A DNA stretch of 64,000 nucleotides from Microbacteriaceae bacterium (GCA_004297935.1 SCRE01000008.1:1-64000); one strand, 5' to 3'. Positions 37,875 through 50,065 are shown, counted from the stretch's first letter. A program made the numbers and translations. The notes: a model not told the origin generated them from the sequence alone.

Positions 37875-39079
37875 CCGAGTACCTCCAGTCCTGGGAGCTT
37901 CTTGCCCTCGAGGAACTCGAGACTCGCACCGCCGCCCGTTGAAATATGTCCGAACTGCTCGTCGGCGAAGCCCAGCGCTCGCACGGCGGCCGCAGAGTCG
38001 CCGCCGCCGACAACGCTGAGCCCGTCGACCTCGGTGAGCGCGGCCGCCACCGCACGGGTGCCCTCGGCGAACGGTGCCAGCTCGAACACGCCCATCGGGC
38101 CGTTCCAGAACACGGTCCGCGACGCGCGGATGGCCGCGGCGAACGCGGCAGAGGTCTGCGGCCCGATGTCGAGTCCGAGTCCGGATGCCCCCCACTCGGT
38201 GTCCTCGATCGCGTCAGAGGGGCGCACCACGTGCTCTGCATCCGCGCCGAAGTGCGATGCGACGACGATGTCGGCCGGCAGGACGATATCGACACCGAGT
38301 TCGGCGGCGCGGGTCAGGTAACCGCGAACGGTCTCGAGCTGGTCGGCCTCGAGCAGACTGGATCCCACGGCGTGACCCTGCGCCGCCAGGAAGGTGAACA
38401 GCATCCCTCCCCCGATCAGCAATGTGCTCACGCGCGGGAGCAGGTGGCCGATCACACCGAGCTTGTCCGAGACTTTCGAGCCGCCGAGAACGACCGTGTA
38501 CGGCTTCTCGGGTGCTTCTGTGAGTCGCTCGAGCACGTCGAGTTCTGTGGCGATGAGATGCCCTGCCGCACTCGGCAAGACCTGCGCAAGTTCGTAGACG
38601 CTCGCCTGCTTGCGGTGCACGACCCCGAAACCGTCAGAGACGAACGCGTCACCGAAGGCGGCGAGCTTGCCGGCGAACGCCGCGCGCTTGTCGGCGTCCT
38701 TTGCCGTCTCGCCGCGGTTGAAGCGGAGATTCTCCAGCAGCGTCACATCGCCGTCTGCGAGACCCTCGACGGCCTCCTGCGCCGCGCTGCCGACGGTATC
38801 GTGTGCAAAGGTGACCGGCTTGCCGAGCAGTTCGCACAGCCGCTGCGCGACCGGGGCGAGGCTGTACTGCGCGTCCGGCACGCCGTCCGGCCGCCCGAGG
38901 TGGGAGACGACCACCACGCGGGCGCCCTGATTGATGAGGGCGTTGAGGGTCGGCAGAGACGCCCGCACGCGGCCATCGTCCGTGATCACGCCGTCCTTCA
39001 GAGGGACGTTCAGGTCACAGCGGACGATGACGCGCTTGCCGACGAGCGAACCCAGCGATTCGAGAGTGCGAAGCGTCAC
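37859..39079 (-). CDS. pgk: phosphoglycerate kinase
   Basis: 406 residues. KRVIVRCDLNVPLKDGVITDD and VVSHLGRPDGVPD are the N-terminal substrate-binding signatures; the C-terminal nucleotide domain has LGGSKVSDKLGVIG, FWNGPMGVFE and VVGGGDSAAAVRALG. It makes ATP from 1,3-bisphosphoglycerate. It is 31 bp behind gap and overlaps tpiA, forming one transcript gap-pgk-tpiA. The final GLEVLGWQQQ is slightly longer than the standard LPGLEVL end. Confidence 0.97.
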   Translation of the reverse strand: MTLRTLESLGSLVGKRVIVRCDLNVPLKDGVITDDGRVRASLPTLNALINQGARVVVVSHLGRPDGVPDAQYSLAPVAQRLCELLGKPVTFAHDTVGSAAQEAVEGLADGDVTLLENLRFNRGETAKDADKRAAFAGKLAAFGDAFVSDGFGVVHRKQASVYELAQVLPSAAGHLIATELDVLERLTEAPEKPYTVVLGGSKVSDKLGVIGHLLPRVSTLLIGGGMLFTFLAAQGHAVGSSLLEADQLETVRGYLTRAAELGVDIVLPADIVVASHFGADAEHVVRPSDAIEDTEWGASGLGLDIGPQTSAAFAAAIRASRTVFWNGPMGVFELAPFAEGTRAVAAALTEVDGLSVVGGGDSAAAVRALGFADEQFGHISTGGGASLEFLEGKKLPGLEVLGWQQQ

Positions 39080-39110
39080 CGTGTGCCTTCTGCTTTCGTC
39101 GGGCGGATGT

Positions 39111-40121
<1,011 letters not shown>

Positions 40122-40183
40122 TCACTCCTGTTGTTCACAGCGCCGCATGGCGCATTCTTCAGTGGGGGAAAGGTGCGGACGGC

Positions 40184-40216
40184 GGTGTCCCGGACGGTGC
40201 ACCCGTCCGGGACACC
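40184..40216 (-). terminator. sodA terminator hairpin
   Basis: GGTGTCCCGGACGG (40184-40197), loop TGCAC, CCGTCCGGGACACC (40203-40216): a perfect 14 bp stem just beyond the sodA stop and 66 bp before the gap start. On the minus strand it is followed by GC-rich sequence and then CCTTTCC, so it is an L-shaped terminator without a clean U-run. Confidence 0.8.
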
Positions 40217-40223
40217 ATTCCCG

Positions 40224-40850
40224 CTATGACAGTAGCAGCAGCCCGGAGGTCTTTTCGCGCGCCGCCTGGAAGCGTGCGTTCACGTCCGCCCAGTTGGCGA
40301 TGTTCCAGAACGCCTTGACGTAGTCGCCCTTCACGTTGACGTAGTCGAGGTAGAAGGCGTGCTCCCACATGTCGAGTGTGAGCAGCGGCACCGTCGATGC
40401 GGCCAGGTTGCCCTGGTGGTCGTACAGCTGCTCGATGATGAGCTTGCCGCCGAGCGAATCCCAAGCCAGGATCGACCAGCCGGAACCCTGAATCCCCAGA
40501 GCGGATGCCGTGAACTGCGCGCGGAACTTGTCGAACGAGCCGAAGAACTCGTCGACCGCGGCCGCAAGTTCACCGGTGGGCTTGTCTCCGCCGTCCGGTG
40601 ACATGTTGTTCCAGAACACGCTGTGGTTGACGTGCCCGGCGAGGTTGAATGCCAGGTCCTTCTGGAGCTTGTTGATGTTGCCGAAGTCGTCCGCGTCGCG
40701 GGCTTCCGCCAGCTTGGCCAATGCGGTGTTCGCGCCGGTCACGTAGCCCTGGTGGTGTTTGTCGTGGTGAAGCTCCATGATCCGCCCGCTGATATGCGGC
40801 TCGAGAGCCGAGTAATCGTAGGGAAGTGCTGGGAGTGTGTAGTCAGCCAT
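40224..40850 (-). CDS. sodA: Fe/Mn superoxide dismutase
   Basis: 208 residues. Metal ligands are H28 in [14 protein letters not shown]76 in [13 protein letters not shown]160 and H164 in [31 protein letters not shown] is the second-sphere region, with the Gln/Gly arrangement (GIQGSGW) not decisive for metal. It disproportionates superoxide in the cytoplasm. GAGGAGATATCTCA precedes ATG 40850. It sits between whiA and gap, interrupting the usual actinobacterial whiA-gap neighbourhood, and has its own terminator. Confidence 0.95.
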   Translation of the reverse strand: MADYTLPALPYDYSALEPHISGRIMELHHDKHHQGYVTGANTALAKLAEARDADDFGNINKLQKDLAFNLAGHVNHSVFWNNMSPDGGDKPTGELAAAVDEFFGSFDKFRAQFTASALGIQGSGWSILAWDSLGGKLIIEQLYDHQGNLAASTVPLLTLDMWEHAFYLDYVNVKGDYVKAFWNIANWADVNARFQAAREKTSGLLLLS

Positions 40851-40968
40851 TGAGATATCTCCTCGTGATTTCACCCGCACCGAGAGCGGTTCACGGCGCG
40901 GTTAGAGCGACTTTTCCAGTCTACTGACCCGACCGCGGTGCCCGGCGGGCCGAGAATCGGAGCGGGCG

Positions 40969-41946
40969 TCAAACGTCGAGGTCCATCGGCAGGTTCGCGT
41001 CTGTGCCGTCGATCCCGAGATCGGCCGCTCGCTTGTCGGCCATTGCCAGCAGGCGCCGGATGCGGCCGGCCACGGCGTCCTTCGTCATCGGCGGCTCAGC
41101 ATGATGGCCGAGCTCGTCCAGACTCGAGTCGCGGAAGCGCAGTCTGAGCTCCCCCGCATAGCGCAGATGTTCCGGCATGTTCTCGCCGAGGATGTCCATC
41201 GCCCGTTCGACGCGCGCACATGCCGCGACGGCCGCCTGCGCGGAGCGCCGCAGGTTCGCGTCGTCGAAGTTCACCAGGCGATTCGCCGTTGCCCGCACCT
41301 CACGGCGCTGGCGCAGTTCTTCCCACGTCGTGACGGTGTCGTGGGCGCCCATCCGCGCGAGCATCGCGCCGATCGCCTCGCCGTCCCGGATGACGACGCG
41401 GTGCACACCGCGCACCTCGCGTGCCTTCGCGGGCACGCCGAGTCTGCCGGCAGCACCGACCAGCGCCATGGCAGTCTCGTTGCCGGGGCAGGTGATCTCC
41501 AGCGCGGCGGAGCGCCCCGGGTCGGTCAAACTGCCCTGCGCAAGGAACGCACCCCGCCACAGGGCGGCGAGCTCGTCTTTCGAGCCGGTGGTCAGGCGGT
41601 TCGGAAGGCCGCGGATCGCGCGACGCCTGGCATCCAGCAGGCCGGTCTGCCGGGCAAGGGTCTCGCCGCCTTCGAGCACGCGAACCAGGTATTGATTGGC
41701 GCGTCGGATGCCGGAGGCAGAGATCACGGACACCTCGCTGCGGACGCCGTACAGCTCGGCGAGCGCTTTGCGCACGTGGCGCGCCAGCTCGGGCGTGTCC
41801 AACTCGCTTTCCACCGCGATCCGGCCGGAGATGACGTGAAGCCCGCCGGCCAGCCTCAGAATGGTGGCCAGCTCTGCGGCCCTGACGGTCGTCTTACTGA
41901 CATCGACGCCGAGCAGCTCTTCCTTGACGTCTGCGGTGAGTGCCAA
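40969..41946 (-). CDS. whiA: WhiA-family DNA-binding protein
   Basis: 325 residues. [14 protein letters not shown] opens the protein, read from a TTG start at 41946. The N-terminal LAGLIDADG-like domain ([36 protein letters not shown]) is followed by a C-terminal helix-turn-helix ([22 protein letters not shown]). In Streptomyces WhiA with WhiB starts sporulation septation; non-sporulating actinobacteria keep it for division or other control. The TTG fits the standard family start and no better codon is near. rapZ is upstream on the same strand. Confidence 0.95.
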   Translation of the reverse strand: MALTADVKEELLGVDVSKTTVRAAELATILRLAGGLHVISGRIAVESELDTPELARHVRKALAELYGVRSEVSVISASGIRRANQYLVRVLEGGETLARQTGLLDARRRAIRGLPNRLTTGSKDELAALWRGAFLAQGSLTDPGRSAALEITCPGNETAMALVGAAGRLGVPAKAREVRGVHRVVIRDGEAIGAMLARMGAHDTVTTWEELRQRREVRATANRLVNFDDANLRRSAQAAVAACARVERAMDILGENMPEHLRYAGELRLRFRDSSLDELGHHAEPPMTKDAVAGRIRRLLAMADKRAADLGIDGTDANLPMDLDV

Positions 41947-42042
41947 TGAAAACTTCCATTCTTTCGTTCGGTGCCCGGCGTGGTGGCATGCCGAGCTGTG
42001 TTCGTGCAGGTGCGGTGGCGGATGATCCTGGGTTGGTGCAAC

Positions 42043-42921
42043 TCATTCGCGGCCGAGATCGCGATGCTTCGTGTTCACGGCGACTCCGGGGAGATGCTCC
42101 AGCCGGGACGCCAACTCTTCCACGAGGGCGACCGAACGGTGTTTCCCCCCGGTGCAGCCTATCGCGATCATGGCGTGTCGTTTGTTCTCACGCTGATACC
42201 CGGCCAGCACCGGCTCGAGTGTCCGCTCGTAGTTGACGAGGAACTCCTCCGCACCGCTCTGCCGGAAGACGAAGGCGCGCACATCCGCGTCCAGGCCGGT
42301 CTGCGGTCGCAGTTCGGGGATCCAGAACGGGTTCGGCAGGAAGCGCGCGTCTGCGACGTTGTCCGCGTCAGACGGCAGACCGTATTTGAATCCGAAGCTC
42401 ATCACCGTGACATGCACACCCGCCGTGTTCTCGGCGGCGAACGTCTCGGTGATGGTCGTGGCCAGCTGGTGGATGTTCAGATCGGACGTGTCGATGATGA
42501 TGTCGCTGGATTCGCGGATTTCGCGAAGACGAGTGCGTTCCAGGCTGATTCCGTCGAGGAGCGTGCCATCTCCCTGGAGCGGATGCGGGCGCCGCACCGA
42601 CTCGAAGCGCCGCACCAGCACGGTGTCGGTGGCTTCGAGGAAGACGACGCGCATCTGCGTGCCGACCCGGAGCGAGTGGATGATGTCCTGCATGTCCGAG
42701 AAGAAGTTGCGCCCGCGAACGTCGACGACTGCCGCGATCCGCGGCAGTGTCGAGCCGGCACGGCTCGCCAGCTCGACCAGCGGGCGCAGCATCTGCGGCG
42801 GAAGATTGTCGACGACATACCAGTCGAGATCTTCCAGCGCATTCGCGACGGTGGATCGGCCCGCTCCCGACATCCCGGTGACGATCAGGACTTCTTGCAG
42901 CTGCTCCGGCTCCGCGGTCAT
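42043..42921 (-). CDS. rapZ: RapZ/YvcJ-family nucleotide-binding protein
   Basis: 292 residues. Walker A GMSGAGRST at 16-24; WYVVDNLPPQMLRPLVELA and FLEATDTVLVRRFESVRRPHPL (in parts) are typical, and the C-terminal domain has VMSFGFKYGLPSDADNVADARFLPNPFWIPELR and IGCTGGKHRSVALVEELA. In E. coli it delivers the GlmZ sRNA to RNase E; in Gram-positives its role is unclear and includes nucleotide or GlcNAc-related control. It is 76 bp downstream of uvrC. In many actinobacteria yvcK follows it before whiA; here only 96 bp separate rapZ and whiA. Confidence 0.95.
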   Translation of the reverse strand: MTAEPEQLQEVLIVTGMSGAGRSTVANALEDLDWYVVDNLPPQMLRPLVELASRAGSTLPRIAAVVDVRGRNFFSDMQDIIHSLRVGTQMRVVFLEATDTVLVRRFESVRRPHPLQGDGTLLDGISLERTRLREIRESSDIIIDTSDLNIHQLATTITETFAAENTAGVHVTVMSFGFKYGLPSDADNVADARFLPNPFWIPELRPQTGLDADVRAFVFRQSGAEEFLVNYERTLEPVLAGYQRENKRHAMIAIGCTGGKHRSVALVEELASRLEHLPGVAVNTKHRDLGRE

Positions 42922-42996
42922 GGATTCGACCCTCTCATCGGGTTGAGTGACGTAGCCCTAGCCTATCGAAGGCGTGGTCCTATCGACTGTGCAGTT

Positions 42997-44934
42997 CTAT
43001 CGGCTGTGCAACGCGTCGTGGATCGTCGCGGCCAGCACGGTTCCGATGCCCTTGGCCTCGCCGATCTGCGCGACGCTCGCCTTCTTCAACTGTGCCACCG
43101 ACCCGAAATGGCGCAGCAGCTCGCGCACACGGGTGGGGCCGAGGCCGGGGATCTCACCGAGCACCGACGTGATGTCGCGCTTGCGCCGAGCGCGCTGGAA
43201 GGTGATGGCGAATCGGTGCGCCTCGTCGCGGATGCGTTGGATCATGAACAGTGCATCGCTGTTGCGTGGCAGGATGACGGGGTAGTCCGAGTCGGGAAGC
43301 CACAGCTCCTCCAACCGCTTGGCGATGCCGGCCAGCTGGATGCCGGTGAGACCGGACTCCTCGAGGGCGCGCGCGGCCGCGGCGACCTGCGGTTGGCCGC
43401 CGTCGACGATGAGCAGTTGCGGAGGGTAGGCGAACCTCTTCCTCGTCTCCTCCTTCGAGCCGAGAACGGATTCATCGTCGGCCGCGTTCGCGGAGTCCGA
43501 CTGAGTCTCGGTCGCCGGGCGAAGATAGGCCAGTCGCCGGGAGATGACCTGATAGATCGATTCGGTGTCGTCTGCGGAGGATGGCAGGCTGAAGCGCCGG
43601 TATTGGTCCTTGCGCGGCAGGCCGTCTTCGAACACGACCATCGACGCGACGATGTTGGTGCCGCTCAGGTGCGAGACGTCGTAGCATTCCATCCGCAACG
43701 GCGCTTGTTCCATGCCGAGGCCGTCCCGGATGTCGGCCAGAGCCTGCGACCGGGTGACGAAGTCGGCGCTGCGCCGGGTCTTGTACAGTGTCAGGGCGTT
43801 CTTCGCGTTCAGTTCGGCCGTCTGCGCCAGTGCGGCCTTCTCCCCGCGTTGCGGAACCTTGATCGCTACACGGCCGGCCGAGACGGCGCGCCCGTTCTCG
43901 GGATCGAGAGCCTCGTGGCGTCGTGCGGCCAGCCAGAGCTCCAATTCGTGCGTGTCGTCGGGAAGCTCGGGCACCAGGATCTCGCGTGGCGGCACGGAGT
44001 CGTCCTCATACGCATTCTGCAGCACCGTTTCGACGAGATCGGCGCGCGGGACATCCAGTTCCTTGTCGACCACCCAGCTTCGCACACCGCGAATGCGGCC
44101 GCCGCGCACGATGAACTGCTGCACGGCCGCGGCGAGCTCGTCGTCGGCTATGCCGAACACGTCCGCGTCGACGCGATCCGAGAGCACGATCGCGGTCTTC
44201 TCCATCACGGCGCGAAGTGCCTGGAGATGATCGCGGAAGCGAGCCGCGGCCTCGTATTCCTGCGTCTGCGCTGCAATGCGCATCCGGTCTTCGAGTTCGC
44301 GCACGTAGTGGGTGTCATTACCGGCCATGAACGAGACGAAGTCCTCGGCGACGGCCCTGTGCTCGCCCTTGGTCACTCGGCCGACGCACGGGGCCACGCA
44401 CTTGCCGATGTCTCCGAGCAGGCACGGCCTGCCCGTCAATTCGGCGCGCCGGTAGACGCTGTCCGAGCAGCTGCGCATCGGGAACGCCTTGAGCATGAGA
44501 TCGACGGTCTCCCGGATCGCCCACACCTTCGTGTATGGGCCGAAGTAGCGTGTGCCCTTCTGGTGCTTGTTGCGTGTCACCATCACGCGCGGCACCTCTT
44601 CGCCCATGGTGACGGCCAGGTAGGGGTATGTCTTGTCGTCGCGGAACTGCACGTTGAACGGCGGGTTGAACTCCTTGATCCAGGTGAACTCGAGCTGAAG
44701 TGCCTCGAACTCGTTGGCGACAACCGTCCATTCGACGCTGGCGGCCGTCGTCACCATGCGCCGAGTGCGCTCGTGCAGGCTGGCCAACGGGGCGAAGTAG
44801 TTGCTCAGTCGTGCCCGCAGATTCTTCGCCTTCCCGACGTAGAGCACGCGTCTGTTCTCGTCTCGGAACCGGTATACCCCGGGGCCGGTTGGAATCTCAC
44901 CGGATCTGGGCCGGTAGCCGACAGTGTCGCTCAT
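42997..44934 (-). CDS. uvrC: excinuclease ABC subunit C
   Basis: 645 residues. The GIY-YIG nuclease is at the N-terminus ([27 protein letters not shown] in parts) for the 3' incision; a UVR domain ([25 protein letters not shown]) binds UvrB; the RNase H-like 5' nuclease domain contains [23 protein letters not shown] and [14 protein letters not shown]; two helix-hairpin-helix motifs ([16 protein letters not shown]) close the protein. The ATG 44934 is the last of four ATGs in an 8 bp tandem repeat, and the gene is 28 bp behind uvrA. Confidence 0.96.
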   Translation of the reverse strand: MSDTVGYRPRSGEIPTGPGVYRFRDENRRVLYVGKAKNLRARLSNYFAPLASLHERTRRMVTTAASVEWTVVANEFEALQLEFTWIKEFNPPFNVQFRDDKTYPYLAVTMGEEVPRVMVTRNKHQKGTRYFGPYTKVWAIRETVDLMLKAFPMRSCSDSVYRRAELTGRPCLLGDIGKCVAPCVGRVTKGEHRAVAEDFVSFMAGNDTHYVRELEDRMRIAAQTQEYEAAARFRDHLQALRAVMEKTAIVLSDRVDADVFGIADDELAAAVQQFIVRGGRIRGVRSWVVDKELDVPRADLVETVLQNAYEDDSVPPREILVPELPDDTHELELWLAARRHEALDPENGRAVSAGRVAIKVPQRGEKAALAQTAELNAKNALTLYKTRRSADFVTRSQALADIRDGLGMEQAPLRMECYDVSHLSGTNIVASMVVFEDGLPRKDQYRRFSLPSSADDTESIYQVISRRLAYLRPATETQSDSANAADDESVLGSKEETRKRFAYPPQLLIVDGGQPQVAAAARALEESGLTGIQLAGIAKRLEELWLPDSDYPVILPRNSDALFMIQRIRDEAHRFAITFQRARRKRDITSVLGEIPGLGPTRVRELLRHFGSVAQLKKASVAQIGEAKGIGTVLAATIHDALHSR

Positions 44935-44959
44935 CTGCTCATCTGCTCATCTGCTCATC
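44929..44959 (-). repeat. 8 bp tandem repeat covering the uvrC start
   Basis: GCTCATCT occurs three times plus seven bases of a fourth copy (44929-44959). On the minus strand each unit reads ATGAGCAG and supplies an ATG at 44958, 44950, 44942 and 44934. The first three ATGs each open a three-codon frame, ATG-AGC-AGA-TGA, whose TGA overlaps the next ATG; the fourth is uvrC. The uvrA stop is four bases further upstream. Confidence 0.85.
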
Positions 44960-44962
44960 CGG

Positions 44963-47860
44963 TCACGCGCTCTTGCGTTCGAGCTGACCCGCATCCGCTC
45001 CGAGGATCTCCTTGAGGAAGACACCGGTGAAACTGCCCGTGGTCCGGGCGATCTGCTCCGGGGTGCCGGTGGCGATCACCCGGCCACCGCCTGCACCGCC
45101 TTCCGGGCCGAGGTCGATAACCCAGTCCGCGGACTTGATGACGTCGAGATTGTGCTCGATGACGATCACGGTGTTGCCCTTGTCGAGCAGGCCGTTCAAC
45201 ACCATCAGCAGTTTGCGCACGTCTTCGAAGTGCAACCCGGTCGTCGGCTCGTCCAGAACGTACACGCTGCGACCGTTCGAACGGCGCTGGAGTTCCGTGG
45301 CCAGCTTGACTCGCTGTGCCTCGCCGCCGGAGAGGGTCGTCGCGCTTTGGCCGAGGCGAACATACCCGAGACCGACCTCGACGAGGGTTTTCAGGTAACG
45401 GTGGATGGCTGAGATCGGTTCGAAGAAGTCGGCGGCCTCCGCGATCGGCATGTCGAGGACCTCGGCGATGTTCTTGCCTTTGTAATGCACCGACAGGGTG
45501 TCACGGTTGTAACGCGCTCCCCCGCAGACCTCGCAGGCGACGTACACATCGGGCAGGAAGTTCATTTCGATCTTGATCGTGCCGTCTCCCGAGCAGGCCT
45601 CGCACCGGCCGCCCTTGACATTGAAGCTGAACCGGCCCGGCAGATAGCCGCGTGATTTCGCCTCGAGCGTTTCGGAGAACAGTGTGCGGATGCGGTCGAA
45701 CACGCCGGTGTAGGTGGCGGGGTTGGAGCGGGGGGTGCGCCCGATCGGCGCCTGGTCCACGTGAACGACCTTGTCGAGGTTCTCGAGCCCGGTCACTCGC
45801 GTGTGCTTGCCGGGGAGCTTGCGTGCCCCGTTCAGCCTGTTGGCGAGGACGCGGTAGAGCACATCGTTGACCAGGGACGACTTGCCGGAACCACTGACTC
45901 CGGTGACGGCGATGAACGTTCCGAGCGGGAAGTCGACGGTGACCTTCTTGAGATTGTTCGCCTGGGCACCGACAACGGTGATGGCGCGCCGCGGATCGAT
46001 CGGCCGACGCGTGGTCGGCGTGGCGATCGACCGCCGCCCGGCCAGATAGTCTCCGGTCAACGACGCCGTGTTCGCCACCAGGTCGTCGAATGATCCGGAG
46101 TGCACGACCCTGCCCCCGTTGACCCCTGCGCCGGGTCCGATGTCGACGATCCAGTCGGCGGTGCGGATCGTGTCTTCGTCGTGCTCGACCACGATCAGCG
46201 TGTTCCCGAGGTCACGCAGGGCGATGAGAGTCTCGATCAGACGTCGGTTGTCGCGCTGATGCAGCCCGATCGATGGCTCATCGAGCACGTAGAGCACGCC
46301 AGTCAGGCCGGATCCGATCTGTGTCGCCAGACGGATGCGTTGGGCCTCGCCCCCGGACAGCGTCGCGGCCGCGCGCGCCATGCTCAGATAGTTGAGCCCC
46401 ACCTGGATGAGGAAGTCCAGGCGTACCTGAATCTCACGCAGCACCTGGGCGGCGATCTTCTGCTCCCGCTCGGTCAGGATGAGCTTGCTCATGAACGTGC
46501 GCGCATCGGCGAGGCTGAGGAAGGCGACATCCGCAATGCTCTTGCCGTGCACGAGAACGGCGAGCACCTCCGGCTTGAGGCGTTTGCCACCGCAGACCGG
46601 GCAGGGGACTTCACGCAGGTATTCGGCCCAGCGCTGGCGCTGAGCGTCGGTCTCCGCCTGCAGATACTGCCGCTCGATATACGGGACGACGCCTTCGAAG
46701 CCGGACGTGTAGCTCATCTCCCGGCCGTACCGGTTGCGCCACTTGACCTTGACCTCGAAGTTGTCGCCGCGGAGCACCGCGTTCCTGATGGCCGGTGTGA
46801 GCTTCTTCCACGGTGTCGTCAGCTGGAAGTCAAGGTCGCGCGCCAGGCCGTCGAGGAGCTTCTCGTAGTACTGGAACAGCCCCTTGCCCTGCGTGGTCCA
46901 GGGCAGGATGACACCCTCTGCGATGCTGAGGGACGGGTCGCCGAGAAGCAGGTCTTCGTCCACGGACATCCGGGTGCCGAGACCGGAGCACTCGGGGCAT
47001 GCACCGAACGGAGCGTTGAACGAGAACGTGCGCGGTTCGATCTCGGTCAGCTGGATCGGATGGTTGTTCGGGCAGGAGAGTTTCTCGCTGAAATTGCGCG
47101 TCGCATCCGCACCGTGCCTGTCGACGAAGCTGATCTCGATCAAACCGTCGGTGAGGCCGAGGGCGGTCTCGAGGGAGTCGGTCAGTCGGCCGAGGACGTC
47201 TGGCCCGGCGACCATGCGGTCGACGACGACCGAGATGTCGTGCTTGTATTGCTTCTTCAGGGTCGGCGGGTCGCTGAGCTGGATCTGCTCCCCATCGACG
47301 AGTGCGCGCGCGTATCCGTTTGCCCCGAGCTCCGCGAAAAGGTCGACGAATTCGCCCTTCTTCTGCTTCACCATCGGGCTGAGGATCAGATAGCGCGTGC
47401 CCGTCTCCAGCTCCATCAGCTGGTCGGCAATCTGCTGCACGGTCTGGCGCTGGATCTTCTCGCCGCAGACAGGGCAGTGCGGAACGCCGATGCGCGCCCA
47501 GAGCAGCCGCATGTAGTCGTAGATCTCGGTGATCGTGCCGACCGTCGAACGGGGGTTGCGGTTCGTTGACTTCTGGTCGATCGAGACGGCAGGACTCAGC
47601 CCTTCGATGAAGTCGACATCAGGACGATCGACCTGCCCGAGGAATTGGCGCGCGTATGCCGAAAGCGATTCGACATAGCGGCGCTGCCCCTCTGCGAAGA
47701 TCGTGTCGAACGCCAGTGACGACTTTCCCGAACCGGACAGACCGGTGAAAACGACCAGCGCATCGCGCGGAATCTCCAGATCGATGTTGCGAAGATTGTG
47801 CACGCGAGCACCGCGCACACTCAATTTTGCCTGGGATTGCACCTGAGTTACTGACACCAC
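44963..47860 (-). CDS. uvrA: excinuclease ABC subunit A
   Basis: 965 residues. Two ABC-type ATPase halves: Walker [19 protein letters not shown] and [16 protein letters not shown], signatures [17 protein letters not shown] and [16 protein letters not shown]. Zinc-binding pairs [23 protein letters not shown] and [10 protein letters not shown] with CEVCGGARY are visible. UvrA dimer finds damaged DNA and loads UvrB. Start could be GTG 47860 or GTG 47857; no ribosome-binding site is clear, so it may be leaderless. It is transcribed behind a 17 bp tandem repeat (47871-47904). I found no clear LexA box. Confidence 0.97.
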   Translation of the reverse strand: MVSVTQVQSQAKLSVRGARVHNLRNIDLEIPRDALVVFTGLSGSGKSSLAFDTIFAEGQRRYVESLSAYARQFLGQVDRPDVDFIEGLSPAVSIDQKSTNRNPRSTVGTITEIYDYMRLLWARIGVPHCPVCGEKIQRQTVQQIADQLMELETGTRYLILSPMVKQKKGEFVDLFAELGANGYARALVDGEQIQLSDPPTLKKQYKHDISVVVDRMVAGPDVLGRLTDSLETALGLTDGLIEISFVDRHGADATRNFSEKLSCPNNHPIQLTEIEPRTFSFNAPFGACPECSGLGTRMSVDEDLLLGDPSLSIAEGVILPWTTQGKGLFQYYEKLLDGLARDLDFQLTTPWKKLTPAIRNAVLRGDNFEVKVKWRNRYGREMSYTSGFEGVVPYIERQYLQAETDAQRQRWAEYLREVPCPVCGGKRLKPEVLAVLVHGKSIADVAFLSLADARTFMSKLILTEREQKIAAQVLREIQVRLDFLIQVGLNYLSMARAAATLSGGEAQRIRLATQIGSGLTGVLYVLDEPSIGLHQRDNRRLIETLIALRDLGNTLIVVEHDEDTIRTADWIVDIGPGAGVNGGRVVHSGSFDDLVANTASLTGDYLAGRRSIATPTTRRPIDPRRAITVVGAQANNLKKVTVDFPLGTFIAVTGVSGSGKSSLVNDVLYRVLANRLNGARKLPGKHTRVTGLENLDKVVHVDQAPIGRTPRSNPATYTGVFDRIRTLFSETLEAKSRGYLPGRFSFNVKGGRCEACSGDGTIKIEMNFLPDVYVACEVCGGARYNRDTLSVHYKGKNIAEVLDMPIAEAADFFEPISAIHRYLKTLVEVGLGYVRLGQSATTLSGGEAQRVKLATELQRRSNGRSVYVLDEPTTGLHFEDVRKLLMVLNGLLDKGNTVIVIEHNLDVIKSADWVIDLGPEGGAGGGRVIATGTPEQIARTTGSFTGVFLKEILGADAGQLERKSA

Positions 47861-47870
47861 ACGAGTCTAT

Positions 47871-47904
47871 GTTCCATCACTGACATTGTTCCGCCACTGA
47901 CATT
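47871..47904. repeat. 17 bp tandem repeat upstream of uvrA
   Basis: GTTCCATCACTGACATT (47871-47887) and GTTCCGCCACTGACATT (47888-47904) are adjacent and identical at 15 of 17 positions. On the minus strand this gives two GGAAC boxes 17 bp apart, 11-35 bp before the uvrA start, inside its likely promoter. Confidence 0.7.
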
Positions 47905-47992
47905 CTTCACCCGAGCGCAGCAGCGCACAGCGAACGACGACGACCCTAGGGGCCTCGGTCGCACCGGCACCACGAGGGTGAAGGATGCCAGC

Positions 47993-50056
47993 TCAGGCGT
48001 GCCCGGCCTTCTCCATTTGGCGCAGATCGCGCTTCAGATCACCCAGCTCGTCACGAAGTCGCGCGGCCAGCTCGAACTTCAATTCGCCCGCGGCGGCGAG
48101 CATCTGGTCATTCAGGTCGGCGATCAGGGACTCCAGCTCGTTCGCCCCAGCCGCTGCGATTCCCACGTGATGCAGATTCGGGGTCGGCGCCTTCTTCTTG
48201 CTGTCCCGGCCGGCGAGCATCTTGGCCGTGTCCGCCCCCTCTCGAGCGAGCACGTCCGTGATGTCTGCGATCTTCTTGCGCAGCGGTGTCGGGTCGATGC
48301 CGTTCTCGGTGTTGTACTCGACCTGCTTGGCGCGGCGGCGCGTGGTCTCGTCGATGGCCTGCGCCATCGAGTCGGTCAGAACGTCTGCATACATGATCAC
48401 CTGACCGGAAACGTTGCGCGCTGCACGCCCGATCGTCTGAATCAGCGAGGTCGACGACCGCAAGAACCCTTCCTTGTCTGCGTCGAGAATCGCGACGAGC
48501 GACACTTCGGGCAGGTCGAGGCCCTCACGCAACAGATTGATGCCCACCAGGACGTCATAAACGCCTTGCCGCAACTCAGTGAGCAATTCGACGCGGCGCA
48601 GCGTGTCGACATCGGAGTGCAGGTAGCGCACCCGAACGCCGGCCTCGGCGAAGTAGTCGGTGAGTTCCTCCGCCAACTTCTTGGTCAGGGTAGTGACGAG
48701 CACGCGCTCGTTGCGTTCCTCGCGAACCCGGATCTCTTCCAGTAGATCGTCGATCTGGCCCTTGGTCGGCTTGACGACGATCTCCGGGTCGATCAGGCCC
48801 GTGGGACGGATGATCTGCTCGACGACTCCAGCGCCGAGTCCCATTTCGTAGCGGCCGGGGGTGGCGGACAGGTAGACGGTCTGGCCGACCCGGTCTTTGA
48901 ACTCGTTCCACTTCAATGGGCGGTTGTCGAGTGCGCTCGGCAACCGGAAGCCGTGCTCGACGAGCGTGCGCTTGCGTGAAGCGTCACCCTCGTACATGGC
49001 ACCGATCTGCGGCACCGTCACGTGTGATTCGTCGATGACGACGAGAAAATCGTCCGGGAAGTAGTCGAGCAGGCAGTGCGGCGCCTCCCCCGGCGCGCGC
49101 CCGTCGATGTGACGCGAATAGTTTTCGATGCCGGAACAGAATCCGATCTGCTCCATCATCTCGATGTCGAACGTCGTGCGCATACGCAGACGCTGCGCCT
49201 CCAGCAGCTTGCCGGCTCGTTCCAGTTCGCCCAGGCGCTCCTCGAGCTCGACCTTGATGGTGCCGATCGCCCGCTGCATGGTTTCCGGACTGGCCGCGTA
49301 ATGGGTCGCCGGGAACACGGACACCGCGTCCATCCGGGAGATGATCTCGCCGGTCAACGGGTGCAACGAGTACAGCGCCTCGATCTCGTCACCGAACAAC
49401 TCGATCCGGATGGCGTGTTCCTCGTAGACCGGGATGATCTCGATCGTGTCACCGCGCACACGGAACTTGCCTCGGGAGAAGTCGACGTCGTTGCGTTCGT
49501 ACTGCATGCCGACGAACATGCGGATCAGGCGGTCGCGCCCGATCTGCTGCCCGACCTGAAGCGCCGCCATCGCGTCGAGATATTCCTCCGCGGCGCCGAG
49601 CCCGTAGATGCAGGACACCGTCGAGACGACGACGACGTCTCGACGACTCAGCAGAGAGTTCGTGGTGGAATGCCGCAGCCGCTCGACTTCGGAGTTGATC
49701 GACGAGTCCTTCTCGATGAACGTGTCCGTCTGCGGCACGTAGGCCTCGGGCTGGTAGTAGTCGTAGTATGACACGAAGTATTCGACCGCATTGTTCGGCA
49801 TGAGCTCACGGAACTCGTTCGCCAATTGCGCCGCGAGGGTCTTGTTGTGCGAGAGCACGAGGGTCGGCCGCTGCACCTGCTCGATCAGCCACGCTGTCGT
49901 CGCCGACTTGCCCGTGCCGGTCGCGCCGAGCAGGACGACGTCGGTCTCGCCCGCGTTGATCCGCGCCGCCAACTCGGCGATCGCCTGCGGCTGGTCGCCG
50001 CTCGGCGAGTACTCGCTGATCACCTCGAACGGATGCACAGCGCGGGTCGGTTCCAT
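47993..50056 (-). CDS. uvrB: excinuclease ABC subunit B
   Basis: 687 residues. [20 protein letters not shown] opens the protein; Walker [16 protein letters not shown], the damage-probing beta-hairpin [28 protein letters not shown] (in parts) and DESHVTVPQ follow; helicase motifs V and VI are [19 protein letters not shown] and [11 protein letters not shown]. The C-terminal UVR motif ([30 protein letters not shown]) binds UvrC. It is 9 bp behind coaE on the same strand and separated from uvrA by about 130 bp, so uvrB and uvrA are probably separate transcripts. Confidence 0.97.
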   Translation of the reverse strand: MEPTRAVHPFEVISEYSPSGDQPQAIAELAARINAGETDVVLLGATGTGKSATTAWLIEQVQRPTLVLSHNKTLAAQLANEFRELMPNNAVEYFVSYYDYYQPEAYVPQTDTFIEKDSSINSEVERLRHSTTNSLLSRRDVVVVSTVSCIYGLGAAEEYLDAMAALQVGQQIGRDRLIRMFVGMQYERNDVDFSRGKFRVRGDTIEIIPVYEEHAIRIELFGDEIEALYSLHPLTGEIISRMDAVSVFPATHYAASPETMQRAIGTIKVELEERLGELERAGKLLEAQRLRMRTTFDIEMMEQIGFCSGIENYSRHIDGRAPGEAPHCLLDYFPDDFLVVIDESHVTVPQIGAMYEGDASRKRTLVEHGFRLPSALDNRPLKWNEFKDRVGQTVYLSATPGRYEMGLGAGVVEQIIRPTGLIDPEIVVKPTKGQIDDLLEEIRVREERNERVLVTTLTKKLAEELTDYFAEAGVRVRYLHSDVDTLRRVELLTELRQGVYDVLVGINLLREGLDLPEVSLVAILDADKEGFLRSSTSLIQTIGRAARNVSGQVIMYADVLTDSMAQAIDETTRRRAKQVEYNTENGIDPTPLRKKIADITDVLAREGADTAKMLAGRDSKKKAPTPNLHHVGIAAAGANELESLIADLNDQMLAAAGELKFELAARLRDELGDLKRDLRQMEKAGHA

Positions 50057-50065
50057 GCTTCAAGT

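Noticed and set aside
41971-45015. Plus-strand open frame of 1014 codons
   Set aside because: It is antisense to rapZ and uvrC, both unmistakable, and shows no domain.
44963-50056. LexA/SOS boxes near uvrA, uvrB and uvrC
   Set aside because: I looked for TCGAAC-N4-GTTCGA-type sites upstream of these genes and found none by eye; single half-sites are not enough.
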